Below are positions 24,859 to 33,971 of a stretch of DNA of 64,000 nucleotides, in pieces. Made by a program: the position numbers and the translations under genes. Under the pieces are notes generated by a model, which ran no database searches, was not told the origin of the DNA, and saw only the letters and a program-made list of their open reading frames with translations. Position 1 is the stretch's first letter; each line of letters opens with the position of its first letter. This stretch comes from JANMEX01 sp043744175 (GTDB lineage Bacteria; Pseudomonadota; Alphaproteobacteria; Rhizobiales; Rhizobiaceae): positions 1-64,000 of the forward strand of contig JAYTVD010000126.1 in assembly GCA_043744175.1 (NCBI GenBank). The letters are read 5' to 3'.

Positions 24859-24875
24859 CAAAGGATAATTGCTAG

Positions 24876-25865
24876 TTACGCAAGGCGTACTGGCAGGCCA
24901 GTGTCATGCGACTTCTGCGCGGCATCGGCCAGCAAAAGGGCCTGCAAACCATCAAAACCCGATGGATTTGGCTCTGTATTGTTCACAACCATATCAATGA
25001 ACGCGTTAAGCTCGTTGCGGTAAGCAACGTCATAACGCTCAAGGAAGAAGTTCTGCACTGGGTCTGATGAAATGCCGCTCTTGGAGGCAAATTTCACTGT
25101 AGTTTCAAGCACATTGCCAGCGGTGAGCAGGCCCTTGGAACCATGCACTTCAATGCGCTGGTCATAGCCATAAGTGGCGCGGCGCGAGCATGAAATCTGG
25201 CAAATCTTGCCGGATGCCGTCTTCAGAAGCACAGCAGCCGTGTCCACATCGCCAGCCTTGCCGATTTCCGGATCAATGATGGCGGAAGCCACCGCATGAA
25301 CTTCCACAGGCTCTTCGCCGAGCAGGAAGCGCGCCATATCCAAATCATGGATCATCATATCGCGGAAAAGACCACCGGATGTCGCGATGTAAGAAACCGG
25401 CGGTGCGCCCGGATCGCGCGAAAGGATCGTCACCAATTCAACATTGCCAACCGTACCTTCGGTAATACGAGCCTGCAAATTGCCGAAGTTCGGGTCAAAG
25501 CGACGGTTGAAACCAACCATCAGCTTTGCGCCAGTTTCTTCAACAATCTTCAATGTCTTCACAACGCGAGCCGAATCCAAATCCACCGGCTTTTCACAGA
25601 AAATCGCCTTGCCAGCCTTCGCGGCCCGCTCAATAAAATCAGCATGCGTCGTTGTCGGCGTGCAAATCATGATCGCATCAATGTCTTTTGACGTGAAAAT
25701 CGCATCAATATCGCGCACTTCCGCACCAGTCGCGGCAGCAAGAGATTCCGCGGCCTTTGGAAACGGGTCAGCAATCGCGACCAGTGTCGATTTCGGCGAA
25801 GCCGCAGCATTGCGACCATGAATTTGGCCAATCCGGCCTGCTCCTAAGAGCCCAAAGCGTAACAT
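24876..25865 (-). CDS. iolG: inositol 2-dehydrogenase
   Basis: A 329-residue Gfo/Idh/MocA oxidoreductase of IolG length. The cofactor motif is FGLLGAGRIGQIHGRN at the N-terminus; the family EKP motif is in AIFCEKPVDLD; and the catalytic site is in FRDMMIHDLDMARFL. It converts myo-inositol to scyllo-inosose with NAD+, the first step of inositol breakdown. It diverges from iolC across a 160-bp gap with two inverted operator-like sites. The iolA dehydrogenase of the later pathway is not in the window. Confidence 0.9.
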   Translation of the reverse strand: MLRFGLLGAGRIGQIHGRNAAASPKSTLVAIADPFPKAAESLAAATGAEVRDIDAIFTSKDIDAIMICTPTTTHADFIERAAKAGKAIFCEKPVDLDSARVVKTLKIVEETGAKLMVGFNRRFDPNFGNLQARITEGTVGNVELVTILSRDPGAPPVSYIATSGGLFRDMMIHDLDMARFLLGEEPVEVHAVASAIIDPEIGKAGDVDTAAVLLKTASGKICQISCSRRATYGYDQRIEVHGSKGLLTAGNVLETTVKFASKSGISSDPVQNFFLERYDVAYRNELNAFIDMVVNNTEPNPSGFDGLQALLLADAAQKSHDTGLPVRLA

Positions 25866-25897
25866 TTAGGATTCTCCACTGGTAAAAATCTATAAAT

Positions 25898-25941
25898 AGA
25901 ACATATATTCTGAATTGACAAGAGTATAGAATATATGTTTC
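25898..25941. promoter_or_regulatory. paired candidate IolR sites between iolG and iolC
   Basis: AGAACATATATTCT (25898-25911) and AGAATATATGTTTC (25928-25941) are inverted near-copies of each other, 12 of 14 positions matching. Their centres are 30 bp apart, about three helical turns. The first has the arm-N6-arm geometry of the dyad at 23657. Confidence 0.6.
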
Positions 25942-26025
25942 ATTTAATCCATCAAATAGCCGGATGCAATTGCCCTCGTCTAGTGCTAATCGCTAAAACG
26001 CGTGTCCATTATGAAGGAATCTTTC

Positions 26026-27945
26026 ATGTCTATCAAATCCGAGCAAGCCCTTGATGTGATTTCCATCGGGCGTTCATCCGTTGACCTCTACGGCCAGCAA
26101 ATTGGCTCCAAACTTGAAGACATTGCAACCTTTTCAAAATCAGTCGGCGGCTGCCCCGCCAACATCGCTATTGGCACCGCGCGCCTCGGTCTCAAGTCCG
26201 GCCTTATCACGGGTGTCGGCAAGGAACAGATGGGCCGGTTCATCATCGAACAGTGCGCCCGCGAAGGCGTGGTGACGGACGGCATTAAGGTCGATTCTGA
26301 GCGTTTAACGGCACTTGTTCTGCTTGCAGTGGAAGAAGAAGGCGTGTCGCCGATGATTTTCTACCGCCCGGAGTGCGCCGATATGGCGATTGATGAAGCG
26401 GATGTGGATGAGGATTTTGTCAAATCCTCACGCTCAGTGCTAGTTTCTGGTACACATTTTTCTAAGCCAAATACTGAAGCCGCACAGCGCAAGGCCATGC
26501 GCATCGCCAAGGAAAACGGCGGCAAAGTCATCTTCGACATCGACTACCGTCCCAATTTGTGGGGTCTCGCTGGCCTAGACGCGGGCTTTGAGCGCTATGT
26601 CGCTTCCGATCATGTCTCAAGTCGCTTGAAAACGGTTCTGGCCGACTGCGACCTCATTGTCGGCACTGAAGAAGAAGTGCTCATAGCGTCCGGCGAAAGC
26701 GATTTGCTCTCCGCCTTGAAAACCATTCGCTCATTGTCAAACGGAACGATCGTTCTAAAGCGCGGCGCAAAGGGTTGTATAGTCTATGACGGCGCCATTT
26801 CGGACAATCTGGAAGACGGCATTGTGGGCGACGGTTTCGCCATTGAAGTTTATAATGTCCTCGGCGCAGGCGATGCCTTTATGTCAGGCTTCTTGCGCGG
26901 CTGGCTGCGCGGCGAAAGCAACAAGACTTCCGCCACTTGGGCCAATGCCTGCGGTGCATTCGCTGTTTCACGCCTGCTTTGCTCACCGGAATACGCCACA
27001 TGGGAGGAGCTGGACTATTTCCTCAAACACGGCTCAAAGCATCACGCATTGCGCAAAGACGAAGACATAAACCAAATTCACTGGTCCACCACCCGCCGCG
27101 GCGAAATCCCTCATATGATGGCGCTGGCCATTGACCACCGCTCCCAACTTGAAGACGCGGCGACCAAGGCTGGTGCTGATTTCTCCAAAATTCCGGAATT
27201 CAAAGTGCTGGCCGTCAAAGCAGCATCGAAAGTGTCGGCAGGCCGCAAAGGCTACGGCATGTTACTCGACGAAAAATACGGCCGATTGGCATTTTATGAA
27301 GCCGCAAAGCAAAATTTCGACTGGATTGGACGCCCCGTTGAGCGCCCCGGCACGCGCCCGCTGCGCTTTGAATTCAGTCAGGATATTGGCTCGGAATTGA
27401 TCGACTGGCCCGTGTCGCACACCATTAAGTGCCTTTGCTTTTACCATCCAGATGACCCGCAGGCGCTCAAGAGTGAACAGCAGGAAAAACTGCGCGCACT
27501 GTTCGACGCCTCCCGCAAAGTGGGCCACGAATTGCTGGTGGAAATCATCGCAGGCAAGCACGGCAAGCTGGACGATCACACGATTGAGCGCGCTTTAATC
27601 GAGCTTTACGATCTTGGCATCCGCCCCGATTGGTGGAAGCTGGAACCACAGGCAAGCAAGGCGGCGTGGCATAATATCGAGGCCGTTATCAGTGCACGTG
27701 ACCCGCACTGCCGCGGTGTTGTGCTGCTCGGCCTTGAAGCGCCGCACGATGAGCTGGAGGCTGCGTTCGGCGCCGTCGCAGATATCAAAGTGGTAAAGGG
27801 CTTCGCGATTGGTCGCACGATATTTGCTGATGCTGCGCAAAACTGGTTCGCAGGTCACATTTCTGACAGCGAAGCTGTGGAAGATATGGCCAACAAATTT
27901 GAAAAATTGACAAATGCGTGGCGCCGCGCCCGCAAACTCGCCTGA
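26026..27945 (+). CDS. iolC: bifunctional 5-dehydro-2-deoxygluconokinase / DUF2090 aldolase-like protein
   Basis: A 639-residue fusion. ATG 26026 is chosen because AAGGA lies 7 nt before it; a GTG at 26002 has no support. Residues 1 to about 330 are a PfkB-family kinase: VISIGRSSVDLYG, GGCPANIAIGTARLG, and the anion-hole/catalytic motif NVLGAGDAFMSGF. The remaining 300 residues are a DUF2090 domain (GEIPHMMALAIDHRSQL onwards, KVVKGFAIGRTIF near the end), which is annotated as 5-dehydro-2-deoxyphosphogluconate aldolase-like in many alphaproteobacteria. It phosphorylates the deoxygluconate intermediate and may also cleave it. First gene of iolC-D-E-x-B. Confidence 0.9.
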   Translation: MSIKSEQALDVISIGRSSVDLYGQQIGSKLEDIATFSKSVGGCPANIAIGTARLGLKSGLITGVGKEQMGRFIIEQCAREGVVTDGIKVDSERLTALVLLAVEEEGVSPMIFYRPECADMAIDEADVDEDFVKSSRSVLVSGTHFSKPNTEAAQRKAMRIAKENGGKVIFDIDYRPNLWGLAGLDAGFERYVASDHVSSRLKTVLADCDLIVGTEEEVLIASGESDLLSALKTIRSLSNGTIVLKRGAKGCIVYDGAISDNLEDGIVGDGFAIEVYNVLGAGDAFMSGFLRGWLRGESNKTSATWANACGAFAVSRLLCSPEYATWEELDYFLKHGSKHHALRKDEDINQIHWSTTRRGEIPHMMALAIDHRSQLEDAATKAGADFSKIPEFKVLAVKAASKVSAGRKGYGMLLDEKYGRLAFYEAAKQNFDWIGRPVERPGTRPLRFEFSQDIGSELIDWPVSHTIKCLCFYHPDDPQALKSEQQEKLRALFDASRKVGHELLVEIIAGKHGKLDDHTIERALIELYDLGIRPDWWKLEPQASKAAWHNIEAVISARDPHCRGVVLLGLEAPHDELEAAFGAVADIKVVKGFAIGRTIFADAAQNWFAGHISDSEAVEDMANKFEKLTNAWRRARKLA

Positions 27946-27959
27946 TTGGGAGACTTGAG

Positions 27960-29807
27960 ATGAAAACAATACGGCTCACCATGGCGCAAGCACTCGCACG
28001 GTTTCTCACTGTGCAAATGACCATTATTGACGGCAAGAAAGTGCAGATTTTCGGCGGCGTCTGGGCAATTTTTGGCCACGGCAATGTCGCCGGTCTTGGC
28101 GAAGCACTGCATGGCATTAAGGACAAGCTGCCAACCTATCGCGGTCATAATGAACAGGGCATGGCGCTTGCAGCCACCGCATTTGCCAAGGCGTCGTTCC
28201 GCCGCCGTTTCATGGCTTGCACGTCTTCAATCGGCCCCGGCGCTTTGAATATGGTAACCGCCGCCGCTGTTGCCCATGTCGATCGCATCCCCATGCTCTT
28301 GTTGCCCGGCGATGTTTTCGCCAACCGCTTGCCGGACCCCGTGTTGCAACAGGTCGAAGACTTCAACGACGGCACAATCTCTGCCAATGATTGCTTCCGC
28401 CCCGTGTCGCGCTACTATGACCGTATTACCCGCCCCGAACAGATTATCCCGGCATTGAACCGCACTATGCAGGTGCTTACAGACCCAGCGGAATGCGGTC
28501 CTGTAACGCTTTCGCTGTGCCAAGATGTGCAAGCAGAAGCATGGGATTATCCTGAAGACTTCTTTGCTGAGAAAATCTGGACCCCGCGCCGCATCCGCCC
28601 TTCATTGGATGAACTGGACGCCGCGGTTTCAGCACTCTCAAAGGCAAAGAAACCGCTCATTCTCTCTGGCGGTGGTGTGCTTTATTCCGAGGCCACGGAG
28701 GCACTGCGCGCCTTTGCCGAAAAGCATCAAATTCCAGTGTGCGAGACGCAGGCCGGCAAGTCATCCTTGCCTGACAGCCACCCTCTCAACATGGGTTCGG
28801 TCGGCGTCACAGGTACCTCAGCCGCAAATGATTTAGCACGAGAAGCCGATGTGATTTTCGCTATTGGCTCACGTATGCAAGATTTCACCACCGGCTCTTG
28901 GTCAATCTTCCAAGGCGAGAAAGTAAAATTTATCGGCCTTAACACGCAAGTGTTTGATGCCGCTAAGCATGATTCCCTGCCACTGGTCGCAGATGCGCAA
29001 GCGGGCCTAGCCGATGTCACGGCCGCGCTTGGTTCCTATCAGGCCCCTGCCACTTGGACCAAGAAAGCACTCGACGGTCATACCGCATGGGATAAAATTT
29101 TGGATGAAGCGACCGCAACGTCCAATGCGGCTTTGCCTTCAGATGCACAAGTTATCGGCGCGGTTCACCGTGTTTATGGCTCTGCGGCCACCGTTGTCTG
29201 TGCCGCTGGTGGTCTTCCGGGCGAATTGCACAAACTCTGGCGTCAAGGCGCACCGGGTTCCTACCATATGGAATATGGCTTCTCGTGCATGGGCTATGAA
29301 ATAGCTGGCGGACTCGGTGTCAAACTGGCCAAGCCAAATGATGATGTGATCGTCATGGTTGGTGACGGATCGTACATGATGATGAATTCCGAGATTGCCT
29401 CCTCCATCATGTTAGGCGCTAAACTCAATATCATCGTCTTGGATAATCGCGGCTATGGGTGCATCAACCGTTTGCAAATGGGCACAGGCGGGGCGAACTT
29501 TAACAACCTGCTCAAAGACACCTTCCACGAAGTGCTGCCGGACATTGATTTTGCCGCCCACGCCGCCAGCCTTGGCGCCGTATCCTACAAAGTCTCATCA
29601 ATCGGTGATCTTGAAGTGGCCATGGAAAAGTCCCGCCAAGAGACCCGCACTACGGTCGTCGTCATTGATACCGATGCCCTGATTACGACAAAAGAGGGTG
29701 GCAATTGGTGGGATGTTGCCGTACCGGAAGTCTCAACGCGGCCCCAAGTTAATGCCGCCCGCAAGGCCTACGAACAAGCCATCAAACTGCGCGCCCTTGC
29801 CAACTAA
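27960..29807 (+). CDS. iolD: 3D-(3,5/4)-trihydroxycyclohexane-1,2-dione hydrolase
   Basis: A 615-residue thiamine-diphosphate enzyme from ATG 27960, with GGGAGA just upstream. The N-terminal pyrimidine domain has the expected Glu in GHNEQGMALAATAFAK. The C-terminal domain has the diphosphate motif GDGSYMMMNSEIASSI followed by LDNRGYGCINRLQMGT. It hydrolyses the ring dione to 5-deoxy-glucuronate. It follows iolC by 14 bp and precedes iolE by 24 bp. Length and motifs are normal for IolD. Confidence 0.93.
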   Translation: MKTIRLTMAQALARFLTVQMTIIDGKKVQIFGGVWAIFGHGNVAGLGEALHGIKDKLPTYRGHNEQGMALAATAFAKASFRRRFMACTSSIGPGALNMVTAAAVAHVDRIPMLLLPGDVFANRLPDPVLQQVEDFNDGTISANDCFRPVSRYYDRITRPEQIIPALNRTMQVLTDPAECGPVTLSLCQDVQAEAWDYPEDFFAEKIWTPRRIRPSLDELDAAVSALSKAKKPLILSGGGVLYSEATEALRAFAEKHQIPVCETQAGKSSLPDSHPLNMGSVGVTGTSAANDLAREADVIFAIGSRMQDFTTGSWSIFQGEKVKFIGLNTQVFDAAKHDSLPLVADAQAGLADVTAALGSYQAPATWTKKALDGHTAWDKILDEATATSNAALPSDAQVIGAVHRVYGSAATVVCAAGGLPGELHKLWRQGAPGSYHMEYGFSCMGYEIAGGLGVKLAKPNDDVIVMVGDGSYMMMNSEIASSIMLGAKLNIIVLDNRGYGCINRLQMGTGGANFNNLLKDTFHEVLPDIDFAAHAASLGAVSYKVSSIGDLEVAMEKSRQETRTTVVVIDTDALITTKEGGNWWDVAVPEVSTRPQVNAARKAYEQAIKLRALAN

Positions 29808-29831
29808 CAATATCAATTCTGGAGTTATAAA

Positions 29832-30749
29832 GTGAAAGCTAAACTAGGCATGTCGCCCATCGCATGGTGGAATGATGATCTTGCGGAACTAAGCGATGAC
29901 GTTTCGCTGGAAGAGTGCTTGCGCCAATCCCGCTCTGCCGGTTTTACCGGCATGGAGCAAGGCCGCCGCTTCCCTAATAATCCGGAAGAAATGCTGCCAA
30001 TCCTCAAGGCCGCTGACGTGACGCTTTGCGGCGGCTGGTTTTCTGGCACGCTGACATTTGAGGATTTGGATACCAACAAAGCCCGCATCAGGCCGATGAT
30101 TGAGCTGTTCAAGGCCGTCAACGCGCCTTGCATCGTCTATGGCGAAGTTGGTCGCTCCATTCAAGGCGACCGCTCCAAGCCGCTGGCAACCAAGACTGTG
30201 CTTACAGACGATGAGATGAAGGTCTATGCGCGCAAAGTCACCGAGTTTGGCGAATGGTGTGCTAGCGAAGGCATGCCACTGTCCTACCATCACCACATGG
30301 CGGCCGTTGTACAGTTCGAGCATGAGCTTGACGCTTTCATGAAATACTCTGGCGCTGGCATTCCATTGTTGCTTGACGCTGGCCACCTTGCCTTTGCTGG
30401 CGGCGATGTGTTGCGGGCAATTGATAATCACCATAAGCGCATAAGCCATGTTCATGTCAAAGACGTGCGCATGGGTGTTATCAAGGGGCTGGACTGGACT
30501 AAGCAGTCATTCCTAGATGCAGTGGCCCTCGGCGCGTTCACAGTGCCGGGTGACGGCTCTTTGGATTTCGGCGCGATTGTGCAGAAGTTTGCAGACTATG
30601 GCTATGAAGGCTGGTTTGTTGTCGAAGCCGAACAAGATCCGAAGAAAAACCCGCCGCTCAAAATGGCACAGGTTGGCCATAAAGAATTGATGCGCGTTAT
30701 GACGGCTGCGGGCTATACTGTGGAAACACAAGGTTTCCCTAACAGCTAA
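29832..30749 (+). CDS. iolE: myo-inosose-2 dehydratase
   Basis: A 305-residue TIM-barrel enzyme of the xylose-isomerase-like family. The start GTG 29832 follows GGAGTTATAAA. Visible features are GMSPIAWWNDDL, YHHHMAAVVQFEHELDAFM, LLLDAGHLAFAGGD, ISHVHVKDVR and GWFVVEAEQDP, which contain the metal ligands. It dehydrates scyllo-inosose to the trihydroxycyclohexane dione used by IolD. The order C-D-E-B is the usual rhizobial order. Confidence 0.92.
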   Translation: MKAKLGMSPIAWWNDDLAELSDDVSLEECLRQSRSAGFTGMEQGRRFPNNPEEMLPILKAADVTLCGGWFSGTLTFEDLDTNKARIRPMIELFKAVNAPCIVYGEVGRSIQGDRSKPLATKTVLTDDEMKVYARKVTEFGEWCASEGMPLSYHHHMAAVVQFEHELDAFMKYSGAGIPLLLDAGHLAFAGGDVLRAIDNHHKRISHVHVKDVRMGVIKGLDWTKQSFLDAVALGAFTVPGDGSLDFGAIVQKFADYGYEGWFVVEAEQDPKKNPPLKMAQVGHKELMRVMTAAGYTVETQGFPNS

Positions 30750-30761
30750 TCAAGGCAAGTC

Positions 30762-30989
30762 ATGAACCTCATACAGCCCGAGCATCCATTCTTCCGTCCT
30801 GCCTACCGCCGTATTATAACTGTGGCGGTAGCCGCCTCTTGGGCTGTCATGGAATGGACGATCAAAGACCCGTTCTGGGCGCTGCTTGCAACGGGCATGG
30901 CAGGGCTCGCCTATTATGAGCTGATATTTAATTACAAATTGCCGCCGCAAGAGGCAGCGAAAGGTGATGAACCCGATGTCAAACCTTAA
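30762..30989 (+). CDS. small two-helix inner-membrane protein in the iol operon
   Basis: A 75-residue protein with a short N-terminal head (HPFFRPAYRRI), then two hydrophobic segments (about residues 19-33 and 38-56) and a charged tail. It resembles small DUF3329-type proteins, but I am not certain. It starts 12 bp after iolE and its last codons overlap the iolB start region, so it is translated with the operon. Function is unknown; a membrane accessory for inositol uptake or sensing is possible, without evidence. Confidence 0.6.
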   Translation: MNLIQPEHPFFRPAYRRIITVAVAASWAVMEWTIKDPFWALLATGMAGLAYYELIFNYKLPPQEAAKGDEPDVKP

Positions 30990-31785
30990 AGTTACGCAAA
31001 AGCCTGGCAACGGCCGCGTCGTGCACATCACGCCAAAAAGCGCAGGTTGGACCTATGTCGGGTTTGATTTGCACAGGCTGGCTAGTGGCGAATCCGCTTC
31101 GGGCAGTTCAGATGACCGCGAAACTTGTTTGGTGTTTGTAACAGGCAAAGGCAACGTCGACGCCGGCAGCGATCTCGGTGAATTAGGTGAACGCATGTCG
31201 CCGTTTGAAGGCAAGCCATGGTCTGTCTATGTGCCAGCCGGTGTGAAATGGTCTGTAACAGCAACAACGACTGTCGAGCTTGCGGTCTGCTCCGCGCCTG
31301 CAATTGACAACAAACTGCCAGTACGCGTCATCTCACCAGATGGCTTGGGCCAAGAAACCCGCGGCAAGGGCACCAACACCCGTTACGTGACCAACATCTT
31401 GCCTGAAGGTGAGCCAGCGGATTCGTTGCTCGTCGTAGAAGTCATCACGCCCGGTGGCCATACATCCAGCTACCCGCCACATCGCCATGATGAGGATGAT
31501 TTGCCCCGTCAATCATTCCTCGAAGAAACCTATTATCATCGCCTCAATCCGCCTCAAGGCTTTGCGTTCCAGCGCGTCTATACCGACAAGCGCGAAGACG
31601 GCACACGCGAACTCGACGTGGCCATCTCCATTGAGGATGGCGACGTGACGCTGGTTCCCAAAGGCTACCACCCCTGCGCTGCCTGCCATGGCTATGATCT
31701 CTATTATCTGAACGTGATGGCCGGTCCTACACGCACATGGAAATTCCACAACGCACCGGAACATGAATGGCTGATGAAAGCCTGA
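30976..31785 (+). CDS. iolB: 5-deoxy-glucuronate isomerase
   Basis: A 269-residue bicupin isomerase. Three in-frame starts lie close together (GTG 30964, ATG 30967, ATG 30976). The last gives the usual IolB length, and AAAGG lies 11 nt before it. Features are SAGWTYVGFDLHRL near the start, TYPPHRHDED-like SYPPHRHDEDDLPRQSFLEE with metal-binding His and Glu, and the C-terminal NVMAGPTRTWKFHNAPEHEW. It isomerises 5-deoxy-glucuronate to the deoxygluconate that IolC phosphorylates. The gene overlaps the small membrane protein by 14 bp and ends at a strong terminator. Confidence 0.92.
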   Translation: MSNLKVTQKPGNGRVVHITPKSAGWTYVGFDLHRLASGESASGSSDDRETCLVFVTGKGNVDAGSDLGELGERMSPFEGKPWSVYVPAGVKWSVTATTTVELAVCSAPAIDNKLPVRVISPDGLGQETRGKGTNTRYVTNILPEGEPADSLLVVEVITPGGHTSSYPPHRHDEDDLPRQSFLEETYYHRLNPPQGFAFQRVYTDKREDGTRELDVAISIEDGDVTLVPKGYHPCAACHGYDLYYLNVMAGPTRTWKFHNAPEHEWLMKA

Positions 31786-31798
31786 GCGAAGAAATAAA

Positions 31799-31824
31799 AA
31801 AGGCCAGCTATTAAGCTGGCCTTT
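31799..31824. terminator. bidirectional terminator after iolB and the desaturase gene
   Basis: AAAGGCCAGCT, loop ATTA, AGCTGGCCTTT with an A-run on the left side; an 11-bp perfect stem between convergent genes. Confidence 0.85.
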
Positions 31825-31856
31825 GCACTAGATTGAAACGGTAAGCCGCTGCTGTA

Positions 31857-32912
31857 TCAGGCAGCGAGAGCCTGCGTTTTGAACTCGCGGAAACTAATCA
31901 TCCGGCGCTGGCCTTCATCCCATAATACCAACGGAATGCTCTTAAGGCTTTCCCAAATAGTCAGTTTCACGCTGACTTTTTGTAGTTCTTCGCTGGCGTT
32001 CAGGCACTCTTGCAAGCGATAGTTTGGAATGCCCGCACACAGATGATGGATGTGATGCAAACCGATATTGCCAGTAAACCATTGCAAAATCTTAGGCAGC
32101 ACATAATGCGATGAACCAAGGAGCGAGGCGACGTGGTAATCCCAATTGTCTGCCTTGTCCCACACGCTGTCTTCAAATTGATGCTGGACATAAAACAACC
32201 AGCCACCTGTCCATGCCGCGAGCGTGATAACGGGTATGAAGATTTTGAAGATCAGCATCGGGCCGAAAGCAAAAGCAAGCGCGCCATAAAACGCGACAAT
32301 CGCTACGTTCAGCAGCACCACACTGCGCCATGCGGCCTTGTCTTTCAGCGCATAAAGAGAGGGAATACGCTGCAAAATGAAAAAGTTCAGCGGCGCACCA
32401 ATCACCAACTGCACAAGCAAATTGCGATAAATCCGATATTTAATTTTGGCGGCGGGCGAAAGTGCGCGGTACTCTTCAACTGTCAGCGTCTCGATATCGC
32501 CCTGTCCGCGCTTGTCCAGATTGCCGCTACCGGCGTGGTGGGCGGCATGGTTGCGCTTCCAATGGTCATAGGGCGTCAGTGTCAAAACACTCAACACAGC
32601 GCCAAGACGGTCATTTTGCGCACGCGTATCTAAGAACGATCCATGGCCGCAATCATGCTGAATGATAAAAGTGCGCAGCAGAAATCCGGCCGCAGGGAAG
32701 GCGAGCAAGAGGGTGGCCCAATAATAGTTGGTGGCAAGCAACCCCAGCAGCAACATCATCGCGCCAAAGGGCAAGACCGAGTTGATGACTTGGAACGTGC
32801 TGCGACGGATGTCTGCACCACGATAATGCATGCAGTGGCGGTGAATGCGGCGGGCAATAATTTGTAATTCAGATACCGATTGGCTGAGTTCCGGAAAATG
32901 CTGATTCATCAA
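31857..32912 (-). CDS. membrane fatty acid desaturase
   Basis: A 351-residue integral membrane di-iron desaturase. The three histidine boxes are visible: HDCGHGSF, RNHAAHHAGSG and GLHHIHHLCAG. Several hydrophobic stretches lie between the boxes, starting around FGAMMLLLGLLATNYYWATL. Family members put double bonds into acyl chains, which adjusts membrane fluidity; the exact acyl position cannot be read. It is transcribed alone. The 251-bp upstream gap is AT-rich with an imperfect dyad around 33113-33136 (TTTACTG and CAGTGTAA) that may be regulatory. Confidence 0.87.
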   Translation of the reverse strand: MMNQHFPELSQSVSELQIIARRIHRHCMHYRGADIRRSTFQVINSVLPFGAMMLLLGLLATNYYWATLLLAFPAAGFLLRTFIIQHDCGHGSFLDTRAQNDRLGAVLSVLTLTPYDHWKRNHAAHHAGSGNLDKRGQGDIETLTVEEYRALSPAAKIKYRIYRNLLVQLVIGAPLNFFILQRIPSLYALKDKAAWRSVVLLNVAIVAFYGALAFAFGPMLIFKIFIPVITLAAWTGGWLFYVQHQFEDSVWDKADNWDYHVASLLGSSHYVLPKILQWFTGNIGLHHIHHLCAGIPNYRLQECLNASEELQKVSVKLTIWESLKSIPLVLWDEGQRRMISFREFKTQALAA

Positions 32913-33163
32913 GTGTCCGCGTTAGTCTCCAGGGCACGCAAAGCAGGCAAACTCAGCGGCTAAGCCGCAACGCACCCGTCCGGTCACAAGACCAGAAGCC
33001 GAAGGATTGCGATTTGCGCAACAACAAATGCGTAAACGCTACTGACTCGATGTCAAGTGACAAGCTCGTAATGATGACAATTTCACGCACCATTACATGG
33101 GATTAAATCACTTTACTGGAATGATTACAGTGTAATTTGCGTGTGCGGTGCACCAAAATTGAG

Positions 33164-33559
33164 CTACACTGACTTCTTATGCTCGATCAAATCCCACAAA
33201 TTGCCATACAAATCAGCAAACACCGCGACCGTCCCATAGGCTTCAAATCGCGGCTCTTCCTTGAATTTCACGCCGTTACTGGTGAAAAGTGCGTAATCCC
33301 GCGCAAAATCATCGGTTTCCAGAAACAGAAACACGCGCCCGCCCGTCTGCGCGCCAATTCGTGAAACTTCCGCCTCATTTTTTGCTTGCGCCAGAACCAA
33401 CCCCGCTCCGACGCAGTTCTTCGGCCTCACAACAACCCAGCGCTTTTCGGGGCCCATTGGCATATCTTGCACAAGTTCAAAGTTCAGGCTTTGAGTGAAA
33501 AACGCAATCGCCTCATCATAATCCCGTACCACATATGAAACGAGGCCAATGCCGGACAT
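33164..33559 (-). CDS. VOC-family (glyoxalase/bleomycin-resistance fold) protein
   Basis: A 131-residue single VOC domain: IGLVSYVVRDYDEAIAFFTQ at the N-terminus and AVFADLYGNLWDLIEH at the C-terminus, which carries the usual Glu metal ligand position. Such proteins can be lyases, dioxygenases or binding proteins, and no substrate is suggested. It starts 9 bp after the next minus-strand gene ends, so the two may be co-transcribed. Confidence 0.78.
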   Translation of the reverse strand: MSGIGLVSYVVRDYDEAIAFFTQSLNFELVQDMPMGPEKRWVVVRPKNCVGAGLVLAQAKNEAEVSRIGAQTGGRVFLFLETDDFARDYALFTSNGVKFKEEPRFEAYGTVAVFADLYGNLWDLIEHKKSV

Positions 33560-33567
33560 GGCGCGCC

Positions 33568-33963
33568 TTACTGAACGTTGGTCACATCGAACCGCGCGAT
33601 GATGCGCTGTTCGGTAACGTCAAAGATAATGGTTTGGCGCTTGCCGTCAGTTAGCGTCACATCCATTAAAATACGTGAACCAGATAGGCTCTGATTGTTG
33701 ATTTGCGCGCCAGTTGGCAATGCAATAGTAGCACCAATTTCCTTGCCGGGAATTGCCGCAAATCCCGCTTCACTCGTCATTGGCGCTACCGCTTTGATAG
33801 GCCTCTCCGAGATTTTGTGGACAAGTGTGTAAAGCACGGCCATAAGACCAGCCATCATGACGCCTATCGAGATAACCAGCAGCCGCACCATCTTGCGCCG
33901 AACTCTTTCCATTGCGGGGTCCAACGGCTTTTCGATAGCTTCATTTCCGTCAACTGCACTCAT
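33568..33963 (-). CDS. conserved single-pass membrane protein (DUF6476-like)
   Basis: A 131-residue protein with a charged cytoplasmic N-terminus (about 1-27), one membrane helix (LVISIGVMMAGLMAVLYTL, about 29-47) and a soluble C-terminal domain of mainly beta appearance (GSRILMDVTLTDGKRQTIIF). I recall similar proteins beside rluD in Rhizobiales, annotated as DUF6476. Function is unknown. Its ATG is only 8 bp from the divergent rluD start, so the promoters must overlap the coding sequences. Confidence 0.65.
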   Translation of the reverse strand: MSAVDGNEAIEKPLDPAMERVRRKMVRLLVISIGVMMAGLMAVLYTLVHKISERPIKAVAPMTSEAGFAAIPGKEIGATIALPTGAQINNQSLSGSRILMDVTLTDGKRQTIIFDVTEQRIIARFDVTNVQ

Positions 33964-33971
33964 GGTTTCTT

